From Millisia brevis NBRC 105863 (GTDB lineage Bacteria > Actinomycetota > Actinomycetes > Mycobacteriales > Mycobacteriaceae): a DNA stretch of 64,000 nt. Positions within the stretch are counted from its first letter, which is position 1, and every line of letters begins with the position of its first letter. The stretch spans positions 298,131-362,130 of the forward strand of contig NZ_BCRN01000005.1 in the NCBI RefSeq assembly GCF_001552615.1, given 5' to 3'. Positions 8,067-16,436 of the stretch are shown here, one piece after another. The notes below the pieces were generated by a model. It saw only the letters and a program-made list of their open reading frames with translations, had not been told where the DNA came from and ran no database searches. The translations under genes and the position numbers were made by a program.

Positions 8067-8854
8067 GGCGCCGACTCCTTTCCGATACCTACCGCCGCCT
8101 GCGCCATTCGCGCACGCTTGGCGGCGCGTCGGTCGTGCAGATGGGTGATCAACAACGCGATGCCGAAGAGGGCGGTCATCGGGATCGCGACCAGGAACAT
8201 CGACAGCACATCCGCCGACGGGGTCACCAACGCGCTGAACAGCACGATCACCACCACGATGACCCGCCAACTCCTGCGGATCCGGCGCGCCGACAGGATG
8301 CCCATGAAGTTGAGCATCACCACCAGCACCGGCAGGACGAACGAGATCCCCAGTGCGATGACCACTTTCAGCACGAAGTCGACGTAGTACGACGCGGTCA
8401 GGATCGTGGTGTCCTCGTCGGAGGAGATGCCCGCCAGCAGTTCGACCATCCGGGGGAAGATCCGCAGTCCGAAGTAGCAGCCGACCAGGAAGAGCGGCAC
8501 GGCGACGGCGGTGAAGCCGAAGGTATACCGCTTCTCCTTGCGGGTCAGGCCGGGTGTGACGTACGCGAACAGTTCGAACAGCCAGACCGGGCTGGCGAGC
8601 ACGATGCCGGCGAACATCGCGACCCGAACCTTCAGGTCGAATGCCCCGGTGATCGTGTCGTAGTTCAGGCTCGCGACCCGATCCAGGGCGACCTGCTCGA
8701 TCGGCGACCGCAGCAGATCGAGGATCGGGTTCGCGAGCAGATAGCCTGCGATGCACCCGATGACCAGCGCCACCGCCGCGCGAGTGGCGCGTACGCGTGC
8801 TTCCCGCACATGTCCGGCGAGGGGCATCGTGCCCCGCGCGACGGTGGAGGTCAT
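8054..8854 (-). CDS. tatC: Sec-independent protein translocase TatC
   Basis: A 266-residue polytopic membrane protein with the TatC pattern: a cytoplasmic N-terminus (MPLAGHVREARVRATRAAV), a conserved YVTPGLTRKEKRY loop after helix 2, then several further helices including a FVLPVLVVMLNFMGIL segment. TatC binds the twin-arginine motif of folded precursors and recruits TatA. The ATG overlaps the tatA stop by 4 bases, and the 3' end overlaps the tatB-like start. The N-terminal LxEHLxELR signature is degenerate here (LAGHVREAR), which supports a specialised copy rather than the housekeeping TatC. Confidence 0.9.
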   Translation of the reverse strand: MTSTVARGTMPLAGHVREARVRATRAAVALVIGCIAGYLLANPILDLLRSPIEQVALDRVASLNYDTITGAFDLKVRVAMFAGIVLASPVWLFELFAYVTPGLTRKEKRYTFGFTAVAVPLFLVGCYFGLRIFPRMVELLAGISSDEDTTILTASYYVDFVLKVVIALGISFVLPVLVVMLNFMGILSARRIRRSWRVIVVVIVLFSALVTPSADVLSMFLVAIPMTALFGIALLITHLHDRRAAKRARMAQAAVGIGKESAPCSA

Positions 8855-9120
8855 GACGCCGAGCGACCGATGCCGGTCTCGACGCTACCGACGACGACCG
8901 GCTGGACCACCGGCTGCACGGGGGCGGCCACAGCGGTGGGCGCGGCGGCGGCCGCGGTCGCACGATCGTGCTCGGCCTTCGCGTCGTTGGCCTCGTCCTT
9001 GAGGATGCGCACCGACTGACCGACGCTCTTGGCGAGGGCGGGCAGCTTGGTGGATCCGAAGACGAGCAGGACGACGGCCAGGATGATCAGGGCATGCCAG
9101 CCGGTCAGGTTGTGCAACAT
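8851..9120 (-). CDS. tatA: TatA twin-arginine translocase subunit
   Basis: An 89-residue protein with an N-terminal membrane helix (ALIILAVVLLVFG), the conserved FGSTKLPALAKSVGQSVRI hinge and amphipathic helix, and a low-complexity Ala/Val/Pro tail. TatA forms the translocation pore or membrane-weakening assembly. It is the first gene of the tat set and starts 38 bases downstream of the Tat-lipoprotein dioxygenase gene on the same strand, so the cargo and machinery are probably co-transcribed. Confidence 0.9.
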   Translation of the reverse strand: MLHNLTGWHALIILAVVLLVFGSTKLPALAKSVGQSVRILKDEANDAKAEHDRATAAAAAPTAVAAPVQPVVQPVVVGSVETGIGRSAS

Positions 9121-9158
9121 GGGATTCTCCGTCTGTGAAGTGATGGCTGTGGTCGAGG

Positions 9159-10187
9159 TCAGTTGGGCGGCTGCATGCCGCTCGGCGGGTTGCCGGACGG
9201 GGGTTCGCCACCGCCGGGCGGCATACCGCCGCCACCGCCGGGGGGCATCCCGCCGCCGCCACCCATACCGCTGACGACGGGTTCGGTCGTGGTGTCGACA
9301 CCGACCGCGATCGATCCGATGTATCCGGAGGTGACGTCGCCGGTCATGCTGGGCATCTGCAGAGCCGCGTCATCGTCGCCGAAGATGTTGTCGTTGCTGA
9401 TACCGCCGATCTGGGCGAGGTTCTCCGCCGAGCCGGCGTACTCGTCGAGGGCGAAGATGCCCCCGAGGATCTCCTCCGGGATGGCGACCTGTGAGGTGGC
9501 GATCGCATTGGCGACATCGGTCGCCGACTCGACGTCCGGGTAGACCTCGAAGTGCAGGTGCGGCCAACGCCCCACATAGCAGCCGGGGATGATCGTCTGG
9601 AAGGTCAACTCACCGTTGGCATCCGCGACCTGAATACCCCGCAGGAAGGTTTCGTCCTCGACGCCCTCGGTGTACATCGAGTACTCACCCTGCGCATTGC
9701 ACTGCCACACGTAGAGGGCGGCGTTCTCGAAGGGGGCATCGTTGTTGGCCATGTCGGTCAGCGCGAAGGTGAACGTCAGCGGCACACCGGCCACCGGGGT
9801 CGTGCTGCCCAGGCTGGTGGTGATGTCGCTGCGCACGATCCCCGAATCCTCGAGGACGTTGATGTCGGTGGTGCCGTCGGCCGGGTACGGGCCGTTGGTC
9901 TCCTCCGGAATCTCACCGGCCGGAACGGCGGTCGAGGCGGACGAGGCACTCGAGGAGCTCGCCGAGGTGGTCGTGGCGGTCGAGGTCGACGAATCGGTGG
10001 AGCATGCCGCCAGGGCGGCAGCGCCGACGCCGGCGCCGACCAGGGTCAACACGCGACGGCGCGTCACCATCGTGGCGATATCGAATCCTGCTCCCTGGTC
10101 GACGATCTCATCGTCCGGACGGGGGAGCAGGCGGCCTTCGTACGCCGGTCCGTCCGGAGTCGATTCGGGTTCGGGAACATTCGTCAT
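9159..10187 (-). CDS. Tat-exported lipoprotein of the intradiol ring-cleavage dioxygenase family
   Basis: A 342-residue protein with an N-terminal cytoplasmic extension, a twin-arginine signal (TRRRVLTLVGAGVG) and a lipobox LAAC, then a Ser/Thr-rich linker and an intradiol-dioxygenase-like beta domain. Family marks are ETNGPYPADG, LYVWQCNAQGEYS, LRGIQVADANGELTFQTI and the ligand region GCYVGRWPHLHFEV, which retains a Tyr and an HxH as in Fe(III) catechol dioxygenases. The C-terminus is a Gly/Pro/Met-rich low-complexity tail. ATG 10187 places the signal correctly; longer frames are shadows. It sits directly upstream of tatA-tatC-tatB. Substrate unknown; secreted members are poorly characterised. 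Confidence 0.85.
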   Translation of the reverse strand: MTNVPEPESTPDGPAYEGRLLPRPDDEIVDQGAGFDIATMVTRRRVLTLVGAGVGAAALAACSTDSSTSTATTTSASSSSASSASTAVPAGEIPEETNGPYPADGTTDINVLEDSGIVRSDITTSLGSTTPVAGVPLTFTFALTDMANNDAPFENAALYVWQCNAQGEYSMYTEGVEDETFLRGIQVADANGELTFQTIIPGCYVGRWPHLHFEVYPDVESATDVANAIATSQVAIPEEILGGIFALDEYAGSAENLAQIGGISNDNIFGDDDAALQMPSMTGDVTSGYIGSIAVGVDTTTEPVVSGMGGGGGMPPGGGGGMPPGGGEPPSGNPPSGMQPPN

Positions 10188-10351
10188 GCGGGCTGTCTCC
10201 TGAAATCGATGGCCTGCGGGCTGCCGGCCTGATATCGATCCTCGGGGACTGTCCTGAGTGTCCGGTGGATCCTTCCTGTACGTTTCCCGGGAGCCGTTCC
10301 GGGCATCTCCGGGGTACCTCCGCGGTCGCGTTGTTGGCGGCCCGACGGCGG

Positions 10352-11050
10352 CTATCGCACGTAGTCGCCGGGCAGTTTGGCACTGCCGGGCATCAGGTAT
10401 TCGTCGGCGGACAGCGCGTGCATCCACAGCAGGCTCGCCCCGGGGGTGTCGGCCTCCACCCGATCCCACCGGCTCAGCGTCACCGGGACGATCGCCGACA
10501 ATGTGAGACCGGCCGGGCCGAGATCCGGGTCACAGGGCCAGGTTCCGGGCCAGGGACGCCCCGGTTGGATCGACAGAAGATCACCTTCTGCGGTGACCCG
10601 GCCGCCGAGGTCGCGCAACGCCGTCGCGATCTCGTCGGTTCGACGACCTGCGCCGCGAATCGTGCTGGGGCCGTCCGCGACCGTACACGCCACCGCGATG
10701 ATCGCGGCCGCCGCGATGCTCACCGCACTCACGTCCCAGTGTCCGCCGACCAGATGTCCGCCGGTCGACCGGGAGGTGGCGGTCAGACCGGCCCGCGAGG
10801 ACACCACGTACGCCCCCAGGTCGGCCCAGGTATGGCGCAGCGCTTCGTCGTACGCCGCCGACGGCGCCTCCCAGTCGCGGATCAGCACCGTACCGGAGGT
10901 CAACAACCCCGCGGTCGCCATCGCCACGGCCAGGTCGACATTGGGCGTGCCGTCGACGCGGGGCAGCACGTCGATGCGGCAGCGCACCGGATGCGCGGCC
11001 GGCGGCGGCTCCCAACTCTGCGGTGGCACAGAGGCTTCCCGTGCGTTCAT
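10352..11050 (-). CDS. Half-length EPSP synthase/MurA-fold protein
   Basis: A 232-residue protein. Its central part (DVSAVSIAAAAIIAV then STIRGAGRRTDEIATALRDL) resembles the inside-out alpha/beta repeats of enolpyruvyl transferases such as AroA and MurA, where the corresponding block reads rxxESDRIxxxxxxLxxLG. At 232 residues it is about half of AroA (about 430), so it would lack one of the two domains or must dimerise. Its ATG overlaps the stop of the upstream Lrp-type regulator by 4 bases. A regulatory or ligand-binding role is possible. Enzymatic activity as an EPSP synthase is doubtful. Confidence 0.65.
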   Translation of the reverse strand: MNAREASVPPQSWEPPPAAHPVRCRIDVLPRVDGTPNVDLAVAMATAGLLTSGTVLIRDWEAPSAAYDEALRHTWADLGAYVVSSRAGLTATSRSTGGHLVGGHWDVSAVSIAAAAIIAVACTVADGPSTIRGAGRRTDEIATALRDLGGRVTAEGDLLSIQPGRPWPGTWPCDPDLGPAGLTLSAIVPVTLSRWDRVEADTPGASLLWMHALSADEYLMPGSAKLPGDYVR

Positions 11051-12003
11051 TGAATGATTCCTCCGTATCGTCGTGCCCCCTGGATCGCCATCGGATAGCT
11101 GTAGTCCTCCTTGAGCGGTTCGAGGTGCACCCACCCGTGAACGTGAACGACCGTCGACAGCGCGCGCACCCGCTCGAGGGCGGGCGCCGCATGTCGCTGC
11201 GAATCGACCTGCATGGTCGCGACGATGTCGTACCGCCCGAGGGTGGCCGCCAGGAACCGGATCTCCGGGATCTTCGTCAGGATCGCGGTACTCTCGCCGA
11301 CGGTACCGCGCACTCGAAATCCCAAGCCGATATCCACCTTTCGGCCGCCTGCCGATCCGGGGATCACATCGATGGTCACCACCCCGCTGTCGATCAGCCG
11401 CAGGGTGCGGGTGCGTGCCGTCCCCACCGAGACCCCGGTCCCGGCGGCGATCGCGGAGTACGGCAACCGCCCGTCCGCCTGCAGCAGCGCCAGGATCCGT
11501 CGGTCGAGGTCGTCGAGCCAATCCGCCGACACCGCACCGGAACTCATCACATCCCGCACCAGATCGGTGTAGAGCAGGGTTTCGGTCGACTCGACACCGT
11601 CGAGCGCCCGGATCGAATCGAGCACTGCGGACAGGGAGGCGTCGTCGCGGGCGCGCACCTCGACGACCATCGGGAACTCCCCGCAGACCAGCGACACGAA
11701 AGGGATCTCCGGGCGCCCGCACAGCCGTGCGGCGACCTCGCGGCCGGAGCCGACCGTTGCGACCGAGACGTGGGCATAGGAGGAGATTCCCAACGTCGTC
11801 GGGTGCACCAGGCCGACCACCCGGGTGCGGCCGTCGCCCAGAATCGACGCGAGTCTCTTGGTCACCGTCGTGCGCGACAGGCCGAGCCGACCCGCCAATT
11901 CACCCGGTCCGATCCGCCCATCGGTCCGCAATTCCGCGAGAATCCGACGGTCGACATCGTCGTGTCGCCCGCTCTCGTCGCTCGGATCATCGACCGTTAA
12001 CAA
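11047..12003 (-). CDS. Tandem Lrp/AsnC-family transcriptional regulator
   Basis: A 318-residue regulator containing two Lrp-type helix-turn-helix units (DVDRRILAELRTDGRIG near residue 17 and DLDRRILALLQADGRLP near 165), each followed by a RAM-like ligand-binding segment; the second ends in VHVHGWVHLEPLKEDY. Ordinary Lrp proteins are about 150 residues, so this is a duplicated, fused form. The start is TTG 12003, preceded by GGAG about 10 bases upstream; no in-frame ATG gives a complete first helix. It is divergent from the amino-acid-type ABC transporter operon, which it probably controls. Confidence 0.85.
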   Translation of the reverse strand: MLTVDDPSDESGRHDDVDRRILAELRTDGRIGPGELAGRLGLSRTTVTKRLASILGDGRTRVVGLVHPTTLGISSYAHVSVATVGSGREVAARLCGRPEIPFVSLVCGEFPMVVEVRARDDASLSAVLDSIRALDGVESTETLLYTDLVRDVMSSGAVSADWLDDLDRRILALLQADGRLPYSAIAAGTGVSVGTARTRTLRLIDSGVVTIDVIPGSAGGRKVDIGLGFRVRGTVGESTAILTKIPEIRFLAATLGRYDIVATMQVDSQRHAAPALERVRALSTVVHVHGWVHLEPLKEDYSYPMAIQGARRYGGIIQ

Positions 12004-12031
12004 CTGAATTTTTCTCCATCGTTGGCTGTCC

Positions 12032-12041
12032 GATGTACATC
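12032..12041. promoter_or_regulatory. Palindrome in the Lrp/ABC-transporter divergent region
   Basis: GATGTACATC is a perfect 10-bp palindrome 29 bases upstream of the Lrp-type start, in the 194-bp divergent region. A TTGACC at 12075-12080 may be a -35 element for the rightward operon. The palindrome is a candidate operator for the tandem Lrp regulator; it is short, so chance occurrence is possible. Confidence 0.35.
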
Positions 12042-12197
12042 ATGCCGGTCCCCGCGTGCATCCGCGCTGCATGATTGACCATGTTGGTGGACATTTATGC
12101 AGCCGGTCGCGCTAGGAATGCATTTCTGCTGTTGCCGACCCTGTCGGGCGATTCTACGGTTATCGCCAACGTCCGTGCAGCCCACAGGAGTTTCATC

Positions 12198-13052
12198 ATG
12201 TTCGATAAGGGTCGAGTTACCCGATCCACGTTCGGTGCGGTCACCGCCGTCGCGCTCACCGCTCTGGTCAGTGCCTGCGGTGGTTCCGGGAGCACCACGG
12301 CAGCCGAGGGCGATGCCCCGGCGGGCCTGTTGCGCTCCGGCCAGCTGTCGGTGTGTATCGACCCCGAGTACCCACCGCTCGAGTACCTCGAGGGCGGCGA
12401 CACCAGCAATCCGCTCGGCTTCGACGCCGACAGTGCCCGCGCGCTCGGCGATCTGTGGGGCGTCGACACCACCTTCGTCGTCACCGCCTTCGACGGACTG
12501 ATGCCGGCGCTCAACGCCCAGCGCTGCGATATCACCTGGTCCGGCCTGTACATCAGCGATGAGCGGCTCGCCGTCGCCGACGCCGCACCGTATATGAACA
12601 CCGGCCCGTCGCTGATCGTCCGGACCGGCGATACCTCGATCAGCAGCTCCGACGATCTGTCCGGCAAGACGGTCGCCGTCCAGGGCGGCGGCTCGAACGA
12701 GGCGACGCTGCAGACCCTTTCGGACGAGTTTGTCGCCGCCGGCCGGCCGGGGATCACCATCCAGGCGTACCCGAAGACCGCCGAGACGGTGGCCGCGGTC
12801 ACCAACGGCAAGGCCGACGCCCTGATCGAGACCGATGTCGCGGTGGTCGACATGGTCGACAAGTCGGACGGTCAGCTCGTCGAGGTCTCCGGAGTGTTCC
12901 CGACCGAAACCGTCTTCGGTGTCTTCACCCGCAAGGATGCGGAGCTGACTCCGGCTGTTGCCGAGGGGGTTTCGACCCTGGTGGAGAACGGCACCATGAA
13001 CGGTATCGCCGAGCAGTACGGTCTGGATCCGTCCAGGCTCGTCTCCGGCTGA
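12198..13052 (+). CDS. ABC transporter substrate-binding lipoprotein, polar amino-acid type (family 3)
   Basis: A 284-residue lipoprotein (lipobox LVSAC, Cys27). Family-3 solute-binding features are GFDADSARALG, FDGLMPALNAQRCDI and SDERLAVADAAPYM, containing the arginine usually binding the substrate carboxylate. ATG 12198 is chosen over upstream starts because CAGGAG lies 7 bases before it and the signal peptide begins there. It captures a polar amino-acid-like ligand outside the membrane for the permease and ATPase that follow at 6-base and overlapping spacing. Ligand identity is unknown; the downstream enzymes suggest a carbon source rather than a standard amino acid. Confidence 0.88.
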   Translation: MFDKGRVTRSTFGAVTAVALTALVSACGGSGSTTAAEGDAPAGLLRSGQLSVCIDPEYPPLEYLEGGDTSNPLGFDADSARALGDLWGVDTTFVVTAFDGLMPALNAQRCDITWSGLYISDERLAVADAAPYMNTGPSLIVRTGDTSISSSDDLSGKTVAVQGGGSNEATLQTLSDEFVAAGRPGITIQAYPKTAETVAAVTNGKADALIETDVAVVDMVDKSDGQLVEVSGVFPTETVFGVFTRKDAELTPAVAEGVSTLVENGTMNGIAEQYGLDPSRLVSG

Positions 13053-13058
13053 TCCGTC

Positions 13059-13793
13059 ATGGCCTTCGATGTCGGAATCTTCTTCGACGCGCTGACGTCG
13101 AGCACCTTCCTGCGCGGCGCGGCGTTGTCGGTGCTTCTCGCCCTGCTGGCGATGTTCTTCGCCTCGGTCATCGGCTTCGGTGTCGCGCTGATGCGCGTCT
13201 CGAAGAACAAGGTACTGAACGGAATCGGTGGCGCCTACGTCTGGTTCTTCCGAGCGATCCCGACGCTGCTGGTACTGCTGTTGATCTGGAACGCCGGACC
13301 GCAGCTGTTCCCCGCGCTGCGCGACGGGTGGTTCACCCCGTTCCTGGCCGCGTTGATCGGCTTCTCGATCGTCGAGGCCGCCTACATGGCGGAGATCCTG
13401 CGATCGGCGCTCCAGTCGGTGGACGACGGACAGCATCAAGCGGCGCGGGCCCTGGGCCTGCCGCCGCAGAAGGTGCTGTTCAAGGTGGTTCTGCCGCAGG
13501 CGATCAAGGTGGCGCTGCCGCCGTCGGGCAATGAGCTGATCGCGATGCTCAAGTACACCTCGTTGGCGTCGGTAATCTCACTGCGCGAGTTGCTGACCAC
13601 CGCCCAGTCGGAGGTATCGGTGACCTTCCGCTACGCGGAGTACTACTCCGCGGCGCTGATCTACTACCTGGTCATCGTCTCCGCCCTGATGATCGGTCAG
13701 CACTACATCGAACGGCGGTATCGCTGGATCTCCGGTGGTACGCCGACCACGACCGCCGACCCGGCACCGGCCAAGGAGGTTCGCGCATCATGA
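13059..13793 (+). CDS. ABC transporter permease, amino-acid type
   Basis: A 244-residue inner-membrane protein of the HisM/GlnP family with about five helices and the EAA cytoplasmic loop [20 protein letters not shown] near residues 128-147, which docks the ATPase. It begins 6 bases after the binding-protein gene and overlaps the ATPase gene by 4 bases. Only one permease gene is present, so the channel is probably a homodimer. Confidence 0.9.
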   Translation: MAFDVGIFFDALTSSTFLRGAALSVLLALLAMFFASVIGFGVALMRVSKNKVLNGIGGAYVWFFRAIPTLLVLLLIWNAGPQLFPALRDGWFTPFLAALIGFSIVEAAYMAEILRSALQSVDDGQHQAARALGLPPQKVLFKVVLPQAIKVALPPSGNELIAMLKYTSLASVISLRELLTTAQSEVSVTFRYAEYYSAALIYYLVIVSALMIGQHYIERRYRWISGGTPTTTADPAPAKEVRAS

Positions 13794-14557
13794 GCACTCC
13801 CGTCCTCCAGGCGATCGGCCTGCGCCGCACCTACGGCGATACCGAGGTCCTCAAGGGTGTCGACTTCAGCGTCGACAAGGGGCAGGTCAAGGCGCTGCTC
13901 GGGCCCTCCGGCTCCGGGAAGTCGACCATCCTGCGGTTGATGGCACTGCTCGAGCCGCCCAACGGCGGCGAGGTGCTGCTCAATGGCAAGCAGATCGGCG
14001 TCGAAACCCTCGCCAACGGTACGACCAAGCCGCTGCCGGAGCGCAGGCTGGCGGTCCAACGCCGCGATATCGGCATGGTCTTCCAACGGTTCAACCTGTT
14101 CGCCCACTTGGACGTTCGACACAACGTCACCCTGGCGTTGACCGAGGTCGGCGGCCTGAACAAGGCACAGGCGAACGAACGGGCCGAGGCGATGCTCGAA
14201 CGGGTCGGCATGGCGAATCGAATGGGGCACTATCCATCCGAGTTGTCCGGTGGCCAGCAGCAGCGCGTGGCGATCGCCCGGGCGTTGGTGCTCGAGCCGA
14301 CGGTGATGCTCTTCGACGAGCCGACCTCCGCGCTCGATCCGGAGTTGGTCGGCGAGGTGCTCGACGTCATGGAGAAGCTCGCCGAGAGCGGCATGACGAT
14401 GGTCGTGGTCACCCACGAGGCGCGGTTCGCCCGGCGAGTCGCCGACGAGGTGATGCTGTTCGACGGAGGGGTGATCGTCGAACAGGCCCCGCCGGACGAC
14501 TTCTTCGACAATCCGAGCCACGAACGGACCAAACGCTTCCTGTCCCACCTGCACTGA
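13790..14557 (+). CDS. ABC transporter ATP-binding protein, amino-acid type
   Basis: A 255-residue ATPase with Walker [10 protein letters not shown] (about 37-45), signature [15 protein letters not shown] and Walker [15 protein letters not shown]. It resembles GlnQ/HisP subunits of polar amino-acid importers and energises the permease encoded immediately upstream (ATGA overlap). An insert between Walker A and the Q-loop ([17 protein letters not shown]) is somewhat longer than in GlnQ. A 50-base gap separates it from the catabolic genes. Confidence 0.92.
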   Translation: MSTPVLQAIGLRRTYGDTEVLKGVDFSVDKGQVKALLGPSGSGKSTILRLMALLEPPNGGEVLLNGKQIGVETLANGTTKPLPERRLAVQRRDIGMVFQRFNLFAHLDVRHNVTLALTEVGGLNKAQANERAEAMLERVGMANRMGHYPSELSGGQQQRVAIARALVLEPTVMLFDEPTSALDPELVGEVLDVMEKLAESGMTMVVVTHEARFARRVADEVMLFDGGVIVEQAPPDDFFDNPSHERTKRFLSHLH

Positions 14558-14607
14558 CCGGTACCGCCCGCACCACCCGGTACCGCCGACGCTAAGGATC
14601 GACGTTC

Positions 14608-15579
14608 ATGCAGTACCCGCTCGCTGTCTACACCGATGTGGACGATATCGACCCCGAGCCCGGCGCCCGCCTTCTGCGGGAGGCGGGATTCACCGTCGCT
14701 CGGGCGGACTCGCGGGACCCGGATGTGATCGCCGACGTGGCGACCGGCGCGATCGCCCTGCTCGCGGGCTACGCGCCGGTCGACGCGGCGCTGCTCGACC
14801 GGCTTTCCGACCTGCGCATCGTGTCGCTGCTGTCCAACGGCAGCGACAACGTCGACATCGATGCCGCCACCGAGCGCGGCATCTGGGTATGCGCGGTCGG
14901 GGACGCCGCCAGCGAGGAGGTGGCCGTACACGCGTGGACGTTGAGCCTGGCGATGATTCGGCGGCTCGACTTCTTCCTGCGGGTGGGTCCGGTGGCCGGC
15001 TGGCTCGACCGACCGGACGACGCCCCGCGCCGGCTGTCGGACCTGACGGTCGGGGTCCTCGGGCTCGGCACGATCGGCAGCCGCTTCGCGCGCCTGGCGA
15101 CCTCCGGCGCCGGCCGGGTGATCGCGCTCGACCGGCGCGGCGACCGGGAGCCGATCCCCGGCGTCACCACCGTCGAGACTCTCGACGAACTGCTCTCCGT
15201 CAGCGACGTTCTCGGCGTCTTCCTGCCGCTGAGCGACTCGACCCGCGGGCTGCTCGACGCGGCGGCGCTCGCCCGGATGCCGCACGGCGCACACCTGGTG
15301 AACGTCTCGCGCGGGCCGATCGTCGACACCGCCGCCCTGGTCGAGGCGCTCGACACCGGCCGGCTCGCCGGCGCCGCGGTCGACGTCTTCGATGCGGAAC
15401 CACCCGGCCCGGACGATCCGCTGGTCCGCCATCCGAAGGTGATCGCCACCCCGCACGTCGGCTATCTGTCGGATGCCACCGTCACCGCCTACGTCGAGCG
15501 GCAGGCCCGATCGGTGCTGACCTGGTACGCCGACGGCGTTCCCGAACGGGCGATCAACACCCCGAAGGTGAAGGCATGA
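14608..15579 (+). CDS. D-isomer-specific 2-hydroxyacid dehydrogenase family protein
   Basis: A 323-residue NAD(P)-dependent dehydrogenase with the Rossmann motif GVLGLGTIGSRFARLA (near 148), the substrate-binding and catalytic NVSRGPIVDT, an Asp/Glu-containing FDAEPPGPDDPL segment and the catalytic His in IATPHVGY. The family interconverts 2-hydroxy and 2-keto acids. It is the first enzyme gene after the transporter and overlaps the next gene by 4 bases, so it probably handles an intermediate of the same pathway. Confidence 0.88.
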   Translation: MQYPLAVYTDVDDIDPEPGARLLREAGFTVARADSRDPDVIADVATGAIALLAGYAPVDAALLDRLSDLRIVSLLSNGSDNVDIDAATERGIWVCAVGDAASEEVAVHAWTLSLAMIRRLDFFLRVGPVAGWLDRPDDAPRRLSDLTVGVLGLGTIGSRFARLATSGAGRVIALDRRGDREPIPGVTTVETLDELLSVSDVLGVFLPLSDSTRGLLDAAALARMPHGAHLVNVSRGPIVDTAALVEALDTGRLAGAAVDVFDAEPPGPDDPLVRHPKVIATPHVGYLSDATVTAYVERQARSVLTWYADGVPERAINTPKVKA

Positions 15580-16436
15580 CCACATCACTGGAACTGCACC
15601 AATCACTGTGGGCGATGGAGGATCTGCCGGATCGCTGGGATGCGGTCTCCCTCGAACGGCGGGTCGCCCTGGTCGCCGACGCCGGCTATACCGGTGTGGT
15701 CGTCGACCTCGGTGCGCGGCAGGCCCCGGAGGCCGCCGCGCTGGCCCCCCTGCTCGCCGATGCCGGCCTGACCGGCGGCGTGCTGATCTTCGCCCGCACG
15801 GACGACGACATCGACCGGGCGTTGCGGTACGCCGACCGGATCGGTGCCGACTGGATCATCTGCTGCGCCCGCATCTTCGGGCTCGATCCGCGACCGCTCG
15901 CGCATACGATCACCGACTGGTACGAGCGCTGCGTGCGGGCGGGCATCGACATGCAGCTCGAGACGCATCGCGACACCGTCACCAACGATCTGCGCTTCAC
16001 CGTCGCCCTGTTGGAACTGCTCGATTCCCGGATCGAGGTGGCCGCCGACCTGTCGCATTACGTCTGCGCCCACGAGATTCCCGAACGGCCGTCGCCGGAA
16101 TACGACGAGCCGATCTCCCGGGTTCTGGCCCGTGCGGGATCGTTGCAGGGCCGGATCGCCACCCGCGCACAGATTCAGGTGCCGCTCGACCATCCGATGT
16201 CGGCGCCGTGGACCGAGCGCTTCGAAGGCTGGTGGCGAGAGGGGTTCGCATCGATTCGCCGGCAGCACCCGCAGCGGCCCGTGCGCTTCGTCACCGAACT
16301 GGGCACCACCCCCTACGCGATCGTCGATCGGAACGGGGTACAGGTCAGCGACCGCTGGGCGGAATCACTCGCCCTGATGAACATGGCCCGCAAGGCTTTT
16401 GCGAGTTCGACAGCATTCGAGGGAGCACACCGATGA
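15576..16436 (+). CDS. TIM-barrel sugar-phosphate isomerase/epimerase-like protein
   Basis: A 286-residue protein of the xylose-isomerase-like TIM-barrel superfamily. Alternating barrel strands and helices are visible, with metal-ligand candidates in QLETHRDTVTND (Glu and His), AADLSHYV (Asp and His) and a terminal Glu in VTELGTTPY. Relatives include sugar epimerases, inosose dehydratases and endonuclease IV. ATG 15576 overlaps the dehydrogenase stop. In this operon it may isomerise or dehydrate a ring-derived or sugar-like intermediate. The exact reaction is not predictable. Confidence 0.75.
   Translation: MTTSLELHQSLWAMEDLPDRWDAVSLERRVALVADAGYTGVVVDLGARQAPEAAALAPLLADAGLTGGVLIFARTDDDIDRALRYADRIGADWIICCARIFGLDPRPLAHTITDWYERCVRAGIDMQLETHRDTVTNDLRFTVALLELLDSRIEVAADLSHYVCAHEIPERPSPEYDEPISRVLARAGSLQGRIATRAQIQVPLDHPMSAPWTERFEGWWREGFASIRRQHPQRPVRFVTELGTTPYAIVDRNGVQVSDRWAESLALMNMARKAFASSTAFEGAHR

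Noticed and set aside
10188..10469. Upstream extension of the dioxygenase gene
   Set aside because: The extension encodes Arg-rich text without similarity and would bury the Tat signal; ATG 10187 is preferred.
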